From Alphaproteobacteria bacterium (lineage in GTDB: Bacteria; Pseudomonadota; Alphaproteobacteria; ATCC43930; CGMCC-115725): 64,000 nucleotides of DNA. A program made the position numbers and the translations under genes. Positions 36,700 through 46,588 of this stretch are shown piece after piece. The stretch lies in the NCBI GenBank assembly GCA_021325525.1, contig JAJPHB010000061.1, forward strand, positions 1 through 64,000, read 5' to 3'. The notes beneath the pieces are model-generated. The model did no database searches and was not told the origin of the DNA. It worked only from the letters and a program-made list of their open reading frames with translations. Within the stretch, counting starts at the first letter, position 1; every line of letters begins with the position of its first letter.

Positions 36700-36941
36700 G
36701 GCCGGGATGTAGCGAGGCGGAGCGGCCGGCGCAACCGAAACGGCGCCGGCCGCGCACAGCATCTAGAGGCCGTCCTGTAAAATACAGGTGCGATTCAGGT
36801 GCATCTCGGCAACACCTACTATTCCTTGCGATTGAACCGGGGCGTCGTCGCTTCGCCGCCAAGAATCTGCGGGAACTGACCGGTCTCTCCAAGCTCGTCT
36901 CATTCCGCAATCCTGGTGTCGGCGTCCGATATTCCCACCGC

Positions 36942-37024
36942 CGTCATCGCGAGGAGCGAAAGCGACGTGGCGATCCAGCATCCTGCTGGAGGTTCTGGAT
37001 GGCGTCGCTGCGCTCGCCATGACG
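36942..37024. repeat. Palindromic intergenic repeat
   Basis: The left arm begins CGTCATCGCGAGGAGCG and the reverse complement of the right arm begins CGTCATGGCGAGCGCAGCG; arms of about 30-36 bases differ only by small indels around a short centre. The pattern resembles the 'cgtcatcgcgagcgcagcgaagcgatcca' type repeats that are scattered between genes in many Rhizobiales. It can form a long stem in RNA. Confidence 0.7.
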
Positions 37025-37049
37025 TGCGGGGAGGCCGCCGGGGCGGCGC

Positions 37050-37080
37050 TTGACGTCATTCATCCGAGTGTCGCTAATAT
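37050..37080 (+). promoter_or_regulatory. Possible sigma-70-type promoter of the symporter gene
   Basis: TTGACG (37050-37055) and TAATAT (37075-37080) with a 19-base spacer (18 if CTAATA is used). Predicted start about 37087, 60 bases before the ATG. The spacer is slightly long, so this is only moderately supported. Confidence 0.4.
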
Positions 37081-37149
37081 TTGCCGATCGGTCGCCTGAT
37101 CAGACGCATGAGGTCGCCTTGACATAAATTCATTGGGGGAGGAACCACC

Positions 37150-38397
37150 ATGGCAAGCACCGCCGCCGGGGCGAAGAAACCCGCGATTCCGCTGCCGCTG
37201 CAAATGCTGATCGGCCTTGTCCTCGGCCTCGTCCTCGCCTTCCTGTGGCCGAAGGCGGGAGCGGCGCTGCAGCCGATCGGGACGGCCTTCATCGAGGCCA
37301 TCAAGATGGTGGTCATCCCGCTCGTCTTCTCGGCGGTGACCCTCGGCGTCTACAAGATGGGCGCCGATATGCGGCAATTGGGCCGCGTCGCGGTCGTCTC
37401 CTTCGTCTGGTTCTATCTCGCGACGTTCCTCCTCATCGTCATCGGCCTCGCCCTCGACGGTCTCTTCCACCCCGGCGCCGGCGCCAATCTCGTGCCCACG
37501 GGGAAGATTCCGCCCAACCTCGCGATCGGCGTCGATTGGGTGAAGTACCTTCTCGACCTCATCCCCTCGAACATCGTCGCCGTGATGGCGGCGCAGAAGA
37601 TCCTGCCGACGCTGGTCTTCGCCGTCCTCTTCGGCATGGCCCTCGCCGGCATCGGCGAGGCGGCGCGGCCCGCCATCGCCGTCATGGAGGCGGTGCTGGC
37701 GGCGATGTTCCGCCTGACGCAATGGATCATCGCGACGGCGCCGCTCGCCATCTTCGGCATCATGGCCTGGCTCTTCGCGACGCAGGGGACAGCGACGATC
37801 TTCGCCCTCGCCAAGCTGATCGGCCTCATGTATCTCGGCCTCGCCATCGTCGTCGCGCTCTTCTGCGTCATGATGGTGCTGATGGGCGAGCCGCCGATCG
37901 GCACCATCCGCAAGGTGCTGGAGCCGGTGCTCCTCGGCTTCACGACGCGCTCCTCCGAGGTGACGCTGCCCATCCATATGGAGAAGCTCCGTCAGATGGG
38001 CGTGCCGGACAAGATCGTCTCGGTCGTGCTGCCCTTGGGCTACAGCTTCAACCTCGACGGCACGATCCTTTATCTCTCGCTCGCCGTGACCTTCCTCGCG
38101 GAGGCCTACAATCTCCACCTCACCTGGTCGGCGCTGGCGACGATTCTCGTCACCACGATGATCGCCAGCAAGGGCGTCGCCAACATTCCCTCAGGGGGTC
38201 TCGTCGCCTTGGCGACCATCCTGACGGCGATCGGCCTGCCGGTCGAGGCGATCGCCCTCATCGCCGGAGTCGACGCCTTCATGGATATGGGGCGGACCGC
38301 GACCAACGTGTTCGGCAACACCGTCGCCGTCATGCTGGTCCAGAAATTGGGCGGCAAGGATCTCGCGAGCGACGCCGTCGCCGTCCCGGCGGAGTGA
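37150..38397 (+). CDS. Dicarboxylate/amino acid:cation symporter
   Basis: 415-residue DAACS family transporter (GltP/DctA type) for C4-dicarboxylates or glutamate. Eight hydrophobic helices and re-entrant loops; the serine-rich HP1 segment reads TTRSSEVTLP, the NMDGT-like motif in TM7 reads FNLDGTILYLS, and HP2/TM8 reads ASKGVANIPSGG and DMGRTATNVFGN. GGGGGAGG lies 7 bases before the ATG. Substrate cannot be set. It stands alone between repeat-containing gaps. Confidence 0.92.
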   Translation: MASTAAGAKKPAIPLPLQMLIGLVLGLVLAFLWPKAGAALQPIGTAFIEAIKMVVIPLVFSAVTLGVYKMGADMRQLGRVAVVSFVWFYLATFLLIVIGLALDGLFHPGAGANLVPTGKIPPNLAIGVDWVKYLLDLIPSNIVAVMAAQKILPTLVFAVLFGMALAGIGEAARPAIAVMEAVLAAMFRLTQWIIATAPLAIFGIMAWLFATQGTATIFALAKLIGLMYLGLAIVVALFCVMMVLMGEPPIGTIRKVLEPVLLGFTTRSSEVTLPIHMEKLRQMGVPDKIVSVVLPLGYSFNLDGTILYLSLAVTFLAEAYNLHLTWSALATILVTTMIASKGVANIPSGGLVALATILTAIGLPVEAIALIAGVDAFMDMGRTATNVFGNTVAVMLVQKLGGKDLASDAVAVPAE

Positions 38398-38410
38398 GAG
38401 GGCGGAACGA

Positions 38411-38593
38411 CCCTCCTCGCCCCGCTTGCGACCGCTTGCGGGGCGAGGACCGAGGTGAGGGGCCCGCGCCGCCTTCATCAACGGCGTCCGTAGAGTCCGC
38501 GGAGGCGGCCCCTCACCTTCCCGTTGCTGCGCAACGGGCCCTCCTGAGCGAAGTCGAAGGGCCTCTCCCCGCGAGCGGGGCGAGGTGGCTTTT
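38411..38593. repeat. Cluster of palindromic repeats
   Basis: Successive perfect stems: CTCGCCCCGC (38416-38425) with 38438-38447; GGTGAGGGGC (38454-38463) with 38508-38517; an 8-bp CCCGTTGC/GCAACGGG stem near 38529-38547; and CCCCGC/GCGGGG near 38568-38582. The same type of 'gaggtgagggg' palindromes occurs in intergenic DNA of related genomes. It fills the gap between the symporter and threonine synthase genes. Confidence 0.65.
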
Positions 38594-38622
38594 TTCAGCA
38601 GCGCAGGCGTGGAGCGATCACC

Positions 38623-39831
38623 GTGAACTTCGTCAGCCATCTCGAATGCAGCCTCACCGGCGCGCGCTACCCGGCCGGGCGGCTGATGGGGCTCTCCGAG
38701 GCGGGCAAGCCCCTACTCGTCCGCTATGATCTGGACCGGCTGCGGCGCGCCGTCTCGAAGGAGGCGCTGCTCCGCCGCGCCCCCGAGATGTGGCGCTACC
38801 GGGAGCTCCTGCCGATGCGCGATGCGGCGAGCATCGTCTCGCTCGGCGAGATGATGACGCCGCTCATCGCGGCGCCCGCCACGGCAAGGCGCCTCGGCGG
38901 CGGCGAGCTCCTCGTCAAGGACGAGGGGCGGCTGCCGACCGGCTCCTTCAAGGCGCGCGGCCTCGCCGTCGCCGTCTCGATGGCCAAGGAGCTCGGCGTC
39001 ACGCGCATGGCGATGCCGACCGCCGGCAATGCCGGCGCCGCGCTCGCCGCCTACTGCACGCGCGCCGGCATCGAGTCCTACGTCTTCTGTCCCGAGGACG
39101 CGCCCGACATCACCGTCTCCGAAATAGCGCTCCTCGGCGGGCGCGCCTGGCGCGTCAACGGCATCATTACCGAGCTGGCGCCGATCCTCGACGGCGGCAC
39201 GGCGGCGCTCCATTGGTTCAACGCCTCGACTCTGAAGGAGCCCTACCGCGTCGAGGGGAAGAAGACGATGGGCATCGAGCTCGCCGAGCAGCTCGGCTGG
39301 GAGCTGCCCGACGCCATCTTTTATCCGACGGGCGGCGGCACTGGCCTCATCGGCATGTGGAAGGCTTTCGCCGAGCTCGAAGCCTTGGGCTGGATCGGCG
39401 GCAAGCGGCCGCGCATGGTAGCGGTGCAGTCCGCGACCTGCGCCCCGATCGTCCGCGCCTTCGAGGAAGGCACGGAGTTCGCGGCCCCCGTCGAGGGCGG
39501 CCATACCAGCGTGCCCGGGCTCCGCGTTCCGGCGACACTGGGCGATTTCCTCATCCTCCGGGCGCTGCGCGAGAGCGGCGGCTTCGCCATCGCCGTCGAT
39601 GACGATGAGGTCGAGCCGGCCCGCGCCGCGCTTGCCCAGAGCGACGGCATCCATCTCTGCCCCGAAGGGGCCGCTACTCTCGCGGCCTATCAGAAGGCGC
39701 TCGCCGAGGGCCGCATCGGGCGCGGCGACCGCGTCGTCCTCTTCAATTGCGCGACCGGGCTCAAATATCCGATGCCGCCGGTGACGCGGCGTCTCGACCG
39801 CCACCAGCCGATCGATTATACGGCGCTTTGA
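38623..39831 (+). CDS. thrC: Threonine synthase
   Basis: PLP-dependent enzyme converting O-phosphohomoserine to threonine. 402 residues of the short, plant-like/thermophile class. The PLP lysine is K110 in LPTGSFKARG; AGNAGAALAAYC and PTGGGTGLIGMW bind the phosphate of PLP. A zinc-ribbon-like N-terminus is present in reduced form (one cysteine at C9 in HLECSLTGARY), as in other threonine synthases of this type. Start is GTG at 38623. Downstream gene is hutH on the opposite strand, convergent. Confidence 0.93.
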   Translation: MNFVSHLECSLTGARYPAGRLMGLSEAGKPLLVRYDLDRLRRAVSKEALLRRAPEMWRYRELLPMRDAASIVSLGEMMTPLIAAPATARRLGGGELLVKDEGRLPTGSFKARGLAVAVSMAKELGVTRMAMPTAGNAGAALAAYCTRAGIESYVFCPEDAPDITVSEIALLGGRAWRVNGIITELAPILDGGTAALHWFNASTLKEPYRVEGKKTMGIELAEQLGWELPDAIFYPTGGGTGLIGMWKAFAELEALGWIGGKRPRMVAVQSATCAPIVRAFEEGTEFAAPVEGGHTSVPGLRVPATLGDFLILRALRESGGFAIAVDDDEVEPARAALAQSDGIHLCPEGAATLAAYQKALAEGRIGRGDRVVLFNCATGLKYPMPPVTRRLDRHQPIDYTAL

Positions 39832-39867
39832 AAGACCGGAGGACTGCCGTGCCGCTGCCCGGCGCGA

Positions 39868-41427
39868 TCAGGGCCCTTCCGCGCTCGGCAGCAGCGGCGG
39901 CAGGAAGCGGCGGAACCAGCCCGAGGCGACGAGCGCCTTGGCGGCGGCGATCGCCGGCGCCATGTGGCGGTCACGCTCGAAAAAGGGGACGCGCGCGCGG
40001 ATCTCCGCCATCGCCGGCCGGAGCGCCGGGGAGGTTTCGAGGGGCTGGCGGAAATCGATCCCTTGCGCGGCGGCGATGAGCTCGATGCCGACGATCGCCG
40101 CCGTATTCTCCGCCATCTCGGCGAGGCGGCGCGCGGCGAAGGTCGCCATGCTGACATGGTCTTCCTGGTTGGCCGCGGTCGGCAGGCTGTCGACGCTGGC
40201 GGGATGGGCGAGCGACTTGTTCTCGGAAGCGAGGGCTGCTGCCGTCACCTGCGCAATCATGAAGCCGGAATTGACGCCGCTCTCGGGCGTGAGGAAGGGC
40301 GGCAGCCCGCTCATTCCGGCATCGATGAGAAGCGCAATGCGGCGCTCGGAGAGCGCGCCCATCTCGGCGATGGCGAGGGCGAGAGCATCGGCGGCGAGCG
40401 CCACCGGCTCGGCATGGAAATTGCCGCCCGAGAGCACTTCGCCCTCAACGGCGAAGACGAGCGGATTGTCGCTGACGGCGTTCGCCTCGATCTCGAAGAT
40501 CCGGGCGGCGTGGCGCATCATGTCGAGGCACGCCCCCATCACCTGCGGCTGGCAGCGCAGCGAATAGGGATCCTGGACCTTGTCGCAATCGAGGTGGCTG
40601 GCGCGGATGGCGCTGCCGGCGAGGAGCGCGCGGTAGGCGGCGGCGAGCTCGCTCTGGCCGCGCTGGCCGCGCACGGCGTGAATGCGCGCGTCGAACGGCG
40701 TGTCGCTGCCACGCGCCGCATCGGTCGAGAGCGCGCCGGCGACGACTGCGGCCGCGAGCGCATCCTCGGCGGCGAAGAGGCCGAGCAGCGCCAACGCTGT
40801 GGAGACCTGCGTGCCGTTGAGGAGAGCGAGGCCCTCCTTGGGCGCAAAGCGAAGGGGCGCGAGGCCGGCAAGCGCGAGCCCTTCGGCGGCAGGCATCGCA
40901 CGGCCGTCGTGGCGCACCTCGCCGATGCCGATGAGCGCCCCCGCGAGATGCGCCAAGGGCGCGAGATCCCCCGAGGCGCCGACCGAGCCCTTGCTCGGGA
41001 TTATGGGGTAGACCTCGGCTTCGAGGAGACGGCAGAGCGCGTCGATGAGCTCCGGCCGCACGCCGGAGCAGGCACGGGCGAGGCCGTTCACTTTGAGCGC
41101 CAAGACGAGCCGCACCGCCTCCTCGGCGAGCGGCGCCCCGGTGCCGGCCGCATGCGAGAGGACGAGGTTGTGCTGGAGGTCCTCGAGGTGCTCCGCCGGG
41201 ATCGAGACTTGCGCGAGCTTGCCGAAGCCGGTGTTGACGCCGTAGGTCGTGCGCTCCTCGCGGACGATCCGCGCCACGGTCTCGGCGCTTGCCGCGACGG
41301 CGCGGCGATCGGCCTCATCGAGGCGCAAGGCGACGGGCTCGCGCGCGATGCGGCGGAGCTCAGAGAGGCGCAGCGCGCCCGCCCGGAACTCCAGTGTCGA
41401 CGGTTTCGGCTTCGGCATGCGCCGCAT
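39868..41427 (-). CDS. hutH: Histidine ammonia-lyase
   Basis: Deaminates histidine to urocanate. 519 residues; the MIO prosthetic group forms from Ala-Ser-Gly in [15 protein letters not shown] (A151-G153 counted from the first ATG). Other signatures: [12 protein letters not shown] and PSNPLVF-like [19 protein letters not shown] (seen in two pieces). ATG at 41416-41418 is as plausible as 41425-41427. No hutU, hutI or hutC follows, so the rest of the pathway is elsewhere. Divergent from a VOC-family gene with a 90-bp gap. Confidence 0.95.
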   Translation of the reverse strand: MRRMPKPKPSTLEFRAGALRLSELRRIAREPVALRLDEADRRAVAASAETVARIVREERTTYGVNTGFGKLAQVSIPAEHLEDLQHNLVLSHAAGTGAPLAEEAVRLVLALKVNGLARACSGVRPELIDALCRLLEAEVYPIIPSKGSVGASGDLAPLAHLAGALIGIGEVRHDGRAMPAAEGLALAGLAPLRFAPKEGLALLNGTQVSTALALLGLFAAEDALAAAVVAGALSTDAARGSDTPFDARIHAVRGQRGQSELAAAYRALLAGSAIRASHLDCDKVQDPYSLRCQPQVMGACLDMMRHAARIFEIEANAVSDNPLVFAVEGEVLSGGNFHAEPVALAADALALAIAEMGALSERRIALLIDAGMSGLPPFLTPESGVNSGFMIAQVTAAALASENKSLAHPASVDSLPTAANQEDHVSMATFAARRLAEMAENTAAIVGIELIAAAQGIDFRQPLETSPALRPAMAEIRARVPFFERDRHMAPAIAAAKALVASGWFRRFLPPLLPSAEGP

Positions 41428-41515
41428 TATGGCACAAGCGAAGATCGCCGAAAGAGCGCACGCAACAGAGGGCGAGGCGCTCGCCGCGCGCAGGACGGGC
41501 TGCTATCGTCCGCCC

Positions 41516-42412
41516 ATGACGACAGCGCCGCGCCTCGACCATATCGGCATCGTCGCCCACGACCTCGCCGCGGCGGCGGCGCAGTACGAGCAGCTCGGCT
41601 TTCGCCTGACGCCGCTGGCGCGGCAATCGGGGCCGCTCGCACCCGGCGGCGCGGTCGTCCCCTGGGGCAGCGCCAATCGCTGCGCCATGCTCGGCGCCGG
41701 CTATATCGAGCTTCTCGGCATCGTCGAGCGCGGGCTCTACGACAACGACCTCGGGCGCTTCCTCGCGCGCTACCAGGGCATCCACATCCTGGCCCTCGGC
41801 ATCGACGATGCCGAGGCCGAGCTCGCGCGGCTGCGCGCCGCCGGCTTTGCCATCGCCGGCATCCGGCCGATGCAGCGCCCGGCCGGCGGCGGCATCGCGC
41901 GCTTCCAGCGCCTGCCGATTCCGGAGGCGCAAGAGGGCCGCATCCAGCTCATCCGCCACGAGACGCCGGAGCTGCTCTGGCGGCCGGAGCTGACGGCGCA
42001 TCCGAACCGCGCCGCCGGCCTCATCGAGGCGGTGCTGTGCGTCGCCGACCTCGAGGCGGCGGCGGAGCGCTTCCGCCGCCTCGCCGGCGTCGCCCCGGAA
42101 CGCGGCGGCGGAGCCGCGACCTTCCCGCTCGCCGGCGCCCGCCTCGTTCTCTGCGAGGCGCCGGCGCTTCCGGCCTTCGTTCCCGGCGCGACGCCGCCGA
42201 CCCTGCCCTGGTTCGCCGGCTTCACCCTGGCGACGGATGACGGCAATGAGGCGGTGCGCCGCCTCCTCGCCGAGCGCGGGATCGACCACGCCGAGGCGGA
42301 AGGCCGGCTCGCCGTCCCGCCCGATTGCGCCGCCGGCGCCGCCTGCGTCTTCGCGGCGGAGCGGCAAGCCTCTTCCCCGGCTGGCACCGGGGATGCCAGT
42401 ATCGGGATTTAG
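41516..42412 (+). CDS. VOC superfamily protein (glyoxalase-like)
   Basis: 298 residues with two vicinal-oxygen-chelate folds: RLDHIGIVAHDLAAAAAQYEQLGF at the start (seen as two pieces) and NRAAGLIEAVLCVADLEAAAERF in the second half (also as pieces). H in DHIGI and the glutamate in YIELLGI are the expected metal ligands. Function unknown; it resembles the Glyoxalase_3-type proteins found next to racemase or transporter genes. The frame continues upstream into hutH antisense, but the ATG at 41516 gives the family start. A repeat follows the stop. Confidence 0.82.
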   Translation: MTTAPRLDHIGIVAHDLAAAAAQYEQLGFRLTPLARQSGPLAPGGAVVPWGSANRCAMLGAGYIELLGIVERGLYDNDLGRFLARYQGIHILALGIDDAEAELARLRAAGFAIAGIRPMQRPAGGGIARFQRLPIPEAQEGRIQLIRHETPELLWRPELTAHPNRAAGLIEAVLCVADLEAAAERFRRLAGVAPERGGGAATFPLAGARLVLCEAPALPAFVPGATPPTLPWFAGFTLATDDGNEAVRRLLAERGIDHAEAEGRLAVPPDCAAGAACVFAAERQASSPAGTGDASIGI

Positions 42413-42436
42413 CTCACATGCCCGGCGCTGAAGTCA

Positions 42437-42530
42437 CCCCCTCACCCTGCCCTCTCCCCCCGACGGGGGAAGAGGGTTGCGCAGGGTTGGCGAGGCATCG
42501 CCGAGCCTTACCCGGAGCTGGGTGAGGGGG
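42437..42530 (+). repeat. 94-bp dispersed repeat, copy 1
   Basis: Ends are an 11-bp perfect inverted repeat CCCCCTCACCC / GGGTGAGGGGG. Between them is a core GAGGGTTGCGCAGGGTTGGC that also occurs in copy 2 at 55709-55798 in the same orientation with only a few differences. The repeat is intergenic and, when translated, makes a false N-terminal extension (MRRVGEA...) ahead of the next gene. Confidence 0.85.
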
Positions 42531-42560
42531 CATGCCGCAAGCTCAGTGCGCCCGGCAGCC

Positions 42561-43325
42561 ATGACCGCCCCCTCCCGCATCGCCCTGGGCGGCAAGGCCG
42601 TCTACGGCGCGCGGCTCGGCATTCTCATGCTGGAGGCGCGCTTTCCGCGCATTCCCGGCGACATGGGCAATGCCGGGACCTGGCCCTTTCCGGTTCTCTA
42701 CCGCGTCGTCGAGGGTGCCTCGCCGCGGCGCGTCGTCAAGGAGCAGGCGGCGGGGCTGCTCGATGCCTTCCGCGACGCCGCGCGCGAGCTCGTCGATCTC
42801 GGCGCCGACGGGATCACGACGAATTGCGGTTTCCTCTCGCTCTTCCAAAGCGAGCTCGCGGCGCATGTCGGCGTGCCGGTCGCGACATCGAGCCTCATGC
42901 AGGTGCCTGTCGTCGAGCGCCTGCTGCCGCCCGGCAAGCGCGCCGGCATCCTGACCGTGAGCGCGGAAAGCCTGACGCCGCGGCATCTCGAGGCGATCGG
43001 GCTCGCCCCCGACATCCCGATCGCCGGCACCGAGGGCGGGCGCGAATTCACCCGCGTACTGCTCGGCGACGAAGAGCGGCTCGATGTGGCGGCGGCGGAG
43101 GCCGACATCCTCGAAGCCGGCGAGGCGCTGATGCGGCGCCATCCCGAGATCGGCGCCATCATCCTCGAATGCACGAATATGTGCCCCTATGCCGCGGCGC
43201 TGCGCGAGCGCCTCGGCGTCCCCGTCTTCGACATCTACAGCTTCATGATCTGGTTCCATGCCGGCCTGGCGCCGCGCGATTTCGGGCATCCGGCGAGCGC
43301 GGCGCGCGCCTGGCGCGAACGATAG
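42561..43325 (+). CDS. Aspartate/glutamate racemase family protein
   Basis: 254 residues of the Asp/Glu racemase fold. Two active-site cysteines are visible: TTNCGF and ECTNMCPY, with PVATSSLMQVPVVERLL between them. Possible reactions include racemisation of an acidic amino acid or related decarboxylation/isomerisation such as arylmalonate or maleate-type chemistry; sequence alone cannot choose. The start is the ATG at 42561 because codons further upstream come from the dispersed repeat. It is the first gene of a plus-strand run ending with the ABC permease at 50162, so its substrate may be what the transporter imports. Confidence 0.83.
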   Translation: MTAPSRIALGGKAVYGARLGILMLEARFPRIPGDMGNAGTWPFPVLYRVVEGASPRRVVKEQAAGLLDAFRDAARELVDLGADGITTNCGFLSLFQSELAAHVGVPVATSSLMQVPVVERLLPPGKRAGILTVSAESLTPRHLEAIGLAPDIPIAGTEGGREFTRVLLGDEERLDVAAAEADILEAGEALMRRHPEIGAIILECTNMCPYAAALRERLGVPVFDIYSFMIWFHAGLAPRDFGHPASAARAWRER

Positions 43326-43338
43326 CAGGGAGGATCAC

Positions 43339-44550
43339 ATGACGAAGTCTCGGCCCGTCGCGACGCGGCGCACGATTCTGCGGGGCATGGCGGCGCTCGC
43401 CGCCGCCAGCGCCGGACCGCTGCCGGCAGGAGCGGCGGGCGAGCCTCTCCGCCTCGGCGTGCTGACGCCGCTCACCGGCGCCGGCTCCGCCGACGGGCCG
43501 CGCATGCTGAAGGCGATGCAGGCCGTCGCGGCCGAGGTCAATGCCGCGGGCGGCGTCCTCGGAAGGCAGATCGAGCTCGTCGTCGCCGATGGCGAGACCA
43601 ATCCCGATTCCGCCGTCAAGGCGGCGCGCAAGCTCATCGACATCGACAAGATCCCGGTCATCATGGGGACCTGGGCCTCGGCGGTGACGACGGCGGTGGC
43701 GCCGCTCTGCTGGGAAAGCAAGGTCTTCCTCACCACCGTCTCTGGGGCCGACACCATCACCAAGCTGCCGCATCAGGGCTATCTCATCCGCACGCAGCCC
43801 AACAACCATTTGCAGGCGACGCATCACGCCGATTTCATCGCGGCGCTCGGCATGAAGCGCGTCTTCGCCCTCTCGATCCAGGCGCCCTTCGCCGTGCCGA
43901 CGCAGGAGCGCCTGCGCGAGCGCCTCAAGGAGAAGGGCTCGGCGCTCATCGGCTCGCTCATCTACGACAAGGACAAGACCTCCTACCGCTCGGAGATCGA
44001 CGGGGCGCTCAAAGCCAATCCCGACATGCTCTACCTCAACGGCTACGCGCCCGATGTGACGGTCGTCCTGAAGGAGCTCTACAAGGCCGGCTACACGGGC
44101 GGGAAATTCACGCAATCCTACGCGCTGACGCCCAAGATCCTGGCCTCGCTGCCGCCCGATGTCACCGACGGGACCTACACGGTCCAGCCCTCGGCCGATG
44201 TCGATTCGCCTGCCTATGCCGCCGCGGTGAAGCGCCTCGACATCGCCGAGCCCGATTCCTACGAATGCCAGGCGACCGACTGGATCAGCCTCGTCTGCCT
44301 CGCCATCGCCAAGGCGAAGGAGGCGACCGGCACGGCGCTGCGCGACAATGTGCGCAAGATCTCGCAGGGGTCGGGGCAGAAGGTCTATACGGCGGTCGAG
44401 GGGCTGAAGCTGCTCGCCGCCGGCAAGGAGATCAATTACGAGGGGGCAAGCGGCCCTTGCGACTTCAACGAGATCGGCGACATTCTCGACTGCAAGTTCC
44501 GCTTCCTCAAGGCGGAGAAGGGCAAGTTCGCCTTCGTCAAGGTGGCGTGA
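43339..44550 (+). CDS. ABC transporter substrate-binding protein, Tat-type signal
   Basis: 403-residue periplasmic binding protein of the branched-chain amino acid (LivJ-like) type I fold. The signal is twin-arginine like: [17 protein letters not shown]. Mature part starts [14 protein letters not shown] and contains [16 protein letters not shown] and [23 protein letters not shown] lies 5 bases before the ATG. It differs in sequence from the second binding protein at 45384, so two ligands may share one permease. Four bases separate it from the SDR gene. Confidence 0.9.
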   Translation: MTKSRPVATRRTILRGMAALAAASAGPLPAGAAGEPLRLGVLTPLTGAGSADGPRMLKAMQAVAAEVNAAGGVLGRQIELVVADGETNPDSAVKAARKLIDIDKIPVIMGTWASAVTTAVAPLCWESKVFLTTVSGADTITKLPHQGYLIRTQPNNHLQATHHADFIAALGMKRVFALSIQAPFAVPTQERLRERLKEKGSALIGSLIYDKDKTSYRSEIDGALKANPDMLYLNGYAPDVTVVLKELYKAGYTGGKFTQSYALTPKILASLPPDVTDGTYTVQPSADVDSPAYAAAVKRLDIAEPDSYECQATDWISLVCLAIAKAKEATGTALRDNVRKISQGSGQKVYTAVEGLKLLAAGKEINYEGASGPCDFNEIGDILDCKFRFLKAEKGKFAFVKVA

Positions 44551-44554
44551 GGCG

Positions 44555-45304
44555 ATGGCGCGCACCATTCTCGTCACCGGCGCCGCCAGCGGCATCGGCG
44601 CCGCCATCTGCCGCCGGCTCGCCGCGCCCGGCGTCAACCTCCTCATCCACACCGGGACGCGGCGCGAGGCGGCGGCCGCCGTCGCAGCGGAATGCGCGGG
44701 GAAGGGCGCGGCCGCCGAGGTCGAGACGGGCGATTTCGCCGACGCCGCGGTGCCGGCCCGCCTCGTCGCGGCGGCGAAGGCGCGGTTCGGCGGTCTCGAC
44801 GCGCTCGTCGCCAATGCCGGCTTCGCCGACAAGCGGCGCGTGGGCGCGCTCGACGAGGCCGGCTTCGAGCGCTCGCTCGCCGTCATTCTGACCGGCTTCT
44901 TCCGCCTCGTCGACGCGGCGCGGCCGCTCCTCGAAGGATCGGAGGCGGGGCGGATCGTCGCAATCAGCTCCTTCGTCGCCCATGTCTTCCGCCTGGGCGG
45001 CGGCGGCTTCCCCGCTTCCGCCGCCGCGAAGGGCGGGCTCGAAGCATTCGCCCGCTCGCTCGCCGACCAGCTCGCGCCGCGCGGCGTCACGGTCAATTCC
45101 GTCGTCCCCGGCTATATCCGCAAGGAGCCTGGAACCCATGCCGTGCTCGACGCCGCCGCCCTCGAGCGCGCCGTCGCCCGCATCCCGCTCGGCCGCCTCG
45201 GCTTGCCCGACGAGGTGGCAGCGCTCGTCGCCTTCCTGCTCGGCCCCGACGCCGGCTACATCACCGGCCAGTCGATCCATGTCGATGGCGGGCTGACCCT
45301 TTGA
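44555..45304 (+). CDS. SDR-family oxidoreductase with altered catalytic tyrosine
   Basis: 249-residue classical SDR: cofactor loop TGAASGIG near 9-16, NAGFADKRR, catalytic serine in AISSFVAH. The Tyr-x-x-x-Lys motif reads SAAAK: the lysine is kept but the tyrosine is serine (codon TCC in place of TAC, a one-base change). C-terminal [12 protein letters not shown] is normal. Either the enzyme is divergent or inactive as a dehydrogenase, or there is a sequencing error. It lies between the two substrate-binding protein genes of the transport locus. Confidence 0.85.
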   Translation: MARTILVTGAASGIGAAICRRLAAPGVNLLIHTGTRREAAAAVAAECAGKGAAAEVETGDFADAAVPARLVAAAKARFGGLDALVANAGFADKRRVGALDEAGFERSLAVILTGFFRLVDAARPLLEGSEAGRIVAISSFVAHVFRLGGGGFPASAAAKGGLEAFARSLADQLAPRGVTVNSVVPGYIRKEPGTHAVLDAAALERAVARIPLGRLGLPDEVAALVAFLLGPDAGYITGQSIHVDGGLTL

Positions 45305-45383
45305 AGAAGCGGCGGCAAGCGCTCTGGCCGGGCGCCGCCCGCCTTGCTATCGTGCGGATATCGCAGAAGACCGGGAGGAAACA

Positions 45384-46583
45384 ATGCCGCAGTCACGCGC
45401 CCTTGCGGGCGCCCTTGCGGTCGCGCTGACGGCGACCGCCGGCATCGTCGCGGCGAAGGCCGCGGACGAGGTCATCATCGGGCTCGAGATTCCGCTGTCG
45501 CCGCCCGGCGATCCGACGGCGGGGCAGCTCATCCGCCGCGGCGGCGAGCTCGCCGTCGAATACGTCAACACCAAGATGGGCGGCGTCGCCGGCGGCAAGA
45601 AGATCGCGCTCGCCGTCGAGGACAGCCAGGGCCGCACCGAGGCGGGCATCGCCGGCTACCGGCGCCTCGCCACCGAGGAGCACGCGGTCGGCGTCACCGG
45701 CTTCTTCCACAGCTCGGTCAACATCGCCGTCAACGAGGTCGCGAACGAGATCGGCGTGCCGACCATCGCGACGCAAGCCTCCGCCGCCGAGATCACGGCC
45801 AAGCACTACGACATCGCCTTCCGCACCCATGCGATCGACCCGATCCGCGTCGAGGCCTTCCGCGAATTCGTCAAGAAGAAGGGCTTCAAGCGCATCGCCA
45901 TGGTCGCCGAGACGACCGATTACGGCATCGGCATCTCGGACGAGATGGAGCAGCAGACGAAGGCCGCCGGCGACAAAGTCGAGCTCATGAAGGTGACCTT
46001 CGACCATGCGACCACGGATCTGACGCCGCAATTGCTGCAGGTGAAGGCGTTCAAGCCCGACCTCGTCATCAACATCGCCGTCGGCCAGCCGCTCGACCTC
46101 ATGATCGACCAGGCGACGACGCTCGGCATCCTGCCGCAGACGGCGATGCTCATCTCCTACGACGCGCCGGCGCGGCCGCAATACTGGAAGCTGCACCCGC
46201 AGGACGGCAACGGCATCTACTTCATCGCCTACTATTCGCCGAAGGAGAAGCTGTCCGATCTCGGCGACTGGCTGGTCAAGACCTATGAGGAGAAATACAA
46301 GGAGCCGCCCATCTACTCGTCCCTCAACGGCTTCGGCGACGTCATGATCCTCGCCCAGGCGGTCGACCAGGCGAAGAGCACCGACCCCAAGGCGGTGGTG
46401 AAGGCGCTCGAGACCGGCACCTTCAAGAGCTGGGCCGCCGCGCCCGTGACCTTCCCGGCGGCGAAGGGCGTCTACTGGCACAATTGGTCGCCGCCGATCC
46501 TCGTCATCCACTACACCAAGCCCAACGAGGATTGGCGCCAGGCCGAGGTCGTGCTGGAGCATGTCGGCACGGCACCGCAGTGA
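45384..46583 (+). CDS. ABC transporter substrate-binding protein, Sec signal
   Basis: 399-residue LivJ-like periplasmic binding protein. Sec signal peptide (LAGALAVALTATAGIVAAKA), then EVIIGLEIPLSPPGDPTAGQ, GVTGFFHSSVNIAVNEVANE and RIAMVAETTDYGIG. Strong GGGAGG 5 bases before the ATG. The natural ligand is unknown; neighbours suggest an amino-acid-like or dicarboxylate-like compound. A hairpin and a palindromic repeat separate it from livH, possibly giving it its own transcript end and higher expression than the permease. Confidence 0.91.
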   Translation: MPQSRALAGALAVALTATAGIVAAKAADEVIIGLEIPLSPPGDPTAGQLIRRGGELAVEYVNTKMGGVAGGKKIALAVEDSQGRTEAGIAGYRRLATEEHAVGVTGFFHSSVNIAVNEVANEIGVPTIATQASAAEITAKHYDIAFRTHAIDPIRVEAFREFVKKKGFKRIAMVAETTDYGIGISDEMEQQTKAAGDKVELMKVTFDHATTDLTPQLLQVKAFKPDLVINIAVGQPLDLMIDQATTLGILPQTAMLISYDAPARPQYWKLHPQDGNGIYFIAYYSPKEKLSDLGDWLVKTYEEKYKEPPIYSSLNGFGDVMILAQAVDQAKSTDPKAVVKALETGTFKSWAAAPVTFPAAKGVYWHNWSPPILVIHYTKPNEDWRQAEVVLEHVGTAPQ

Positions 46584-46588
46584 CGCGC

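Larger units (their letters stand above)
36700..37149. other. Intergenic region before the symporter gene
   Basis: 450 bp with no supported gene. It contains the prfC leader, a dispersed palindromic repeat (36942-37024) and a possible vegetative promoter (37050-37080). The last 30 bases hold TTGACA (37119-37124), which lies too close to the start to serve as a -35 box, and the GGGGGAGG ribosome site of the symporter gene. Confidence 0.55.

Noticed and set aside
37119-37124. TTGACA as a -35 box for the symporter gene
   Set aside because: It is only 26 bases before the start codon, leaving no room for a -10 and leader; the upstream TTGACG/TAATAT pair fits better.
42477-42560. N-terminal extension of the Asp/Glu racemase-family protein (MRRVGEA...)
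   Set aside because: Encoded by the dispersed repeat, and the same leader appears before the unrelated rhomboid gene.
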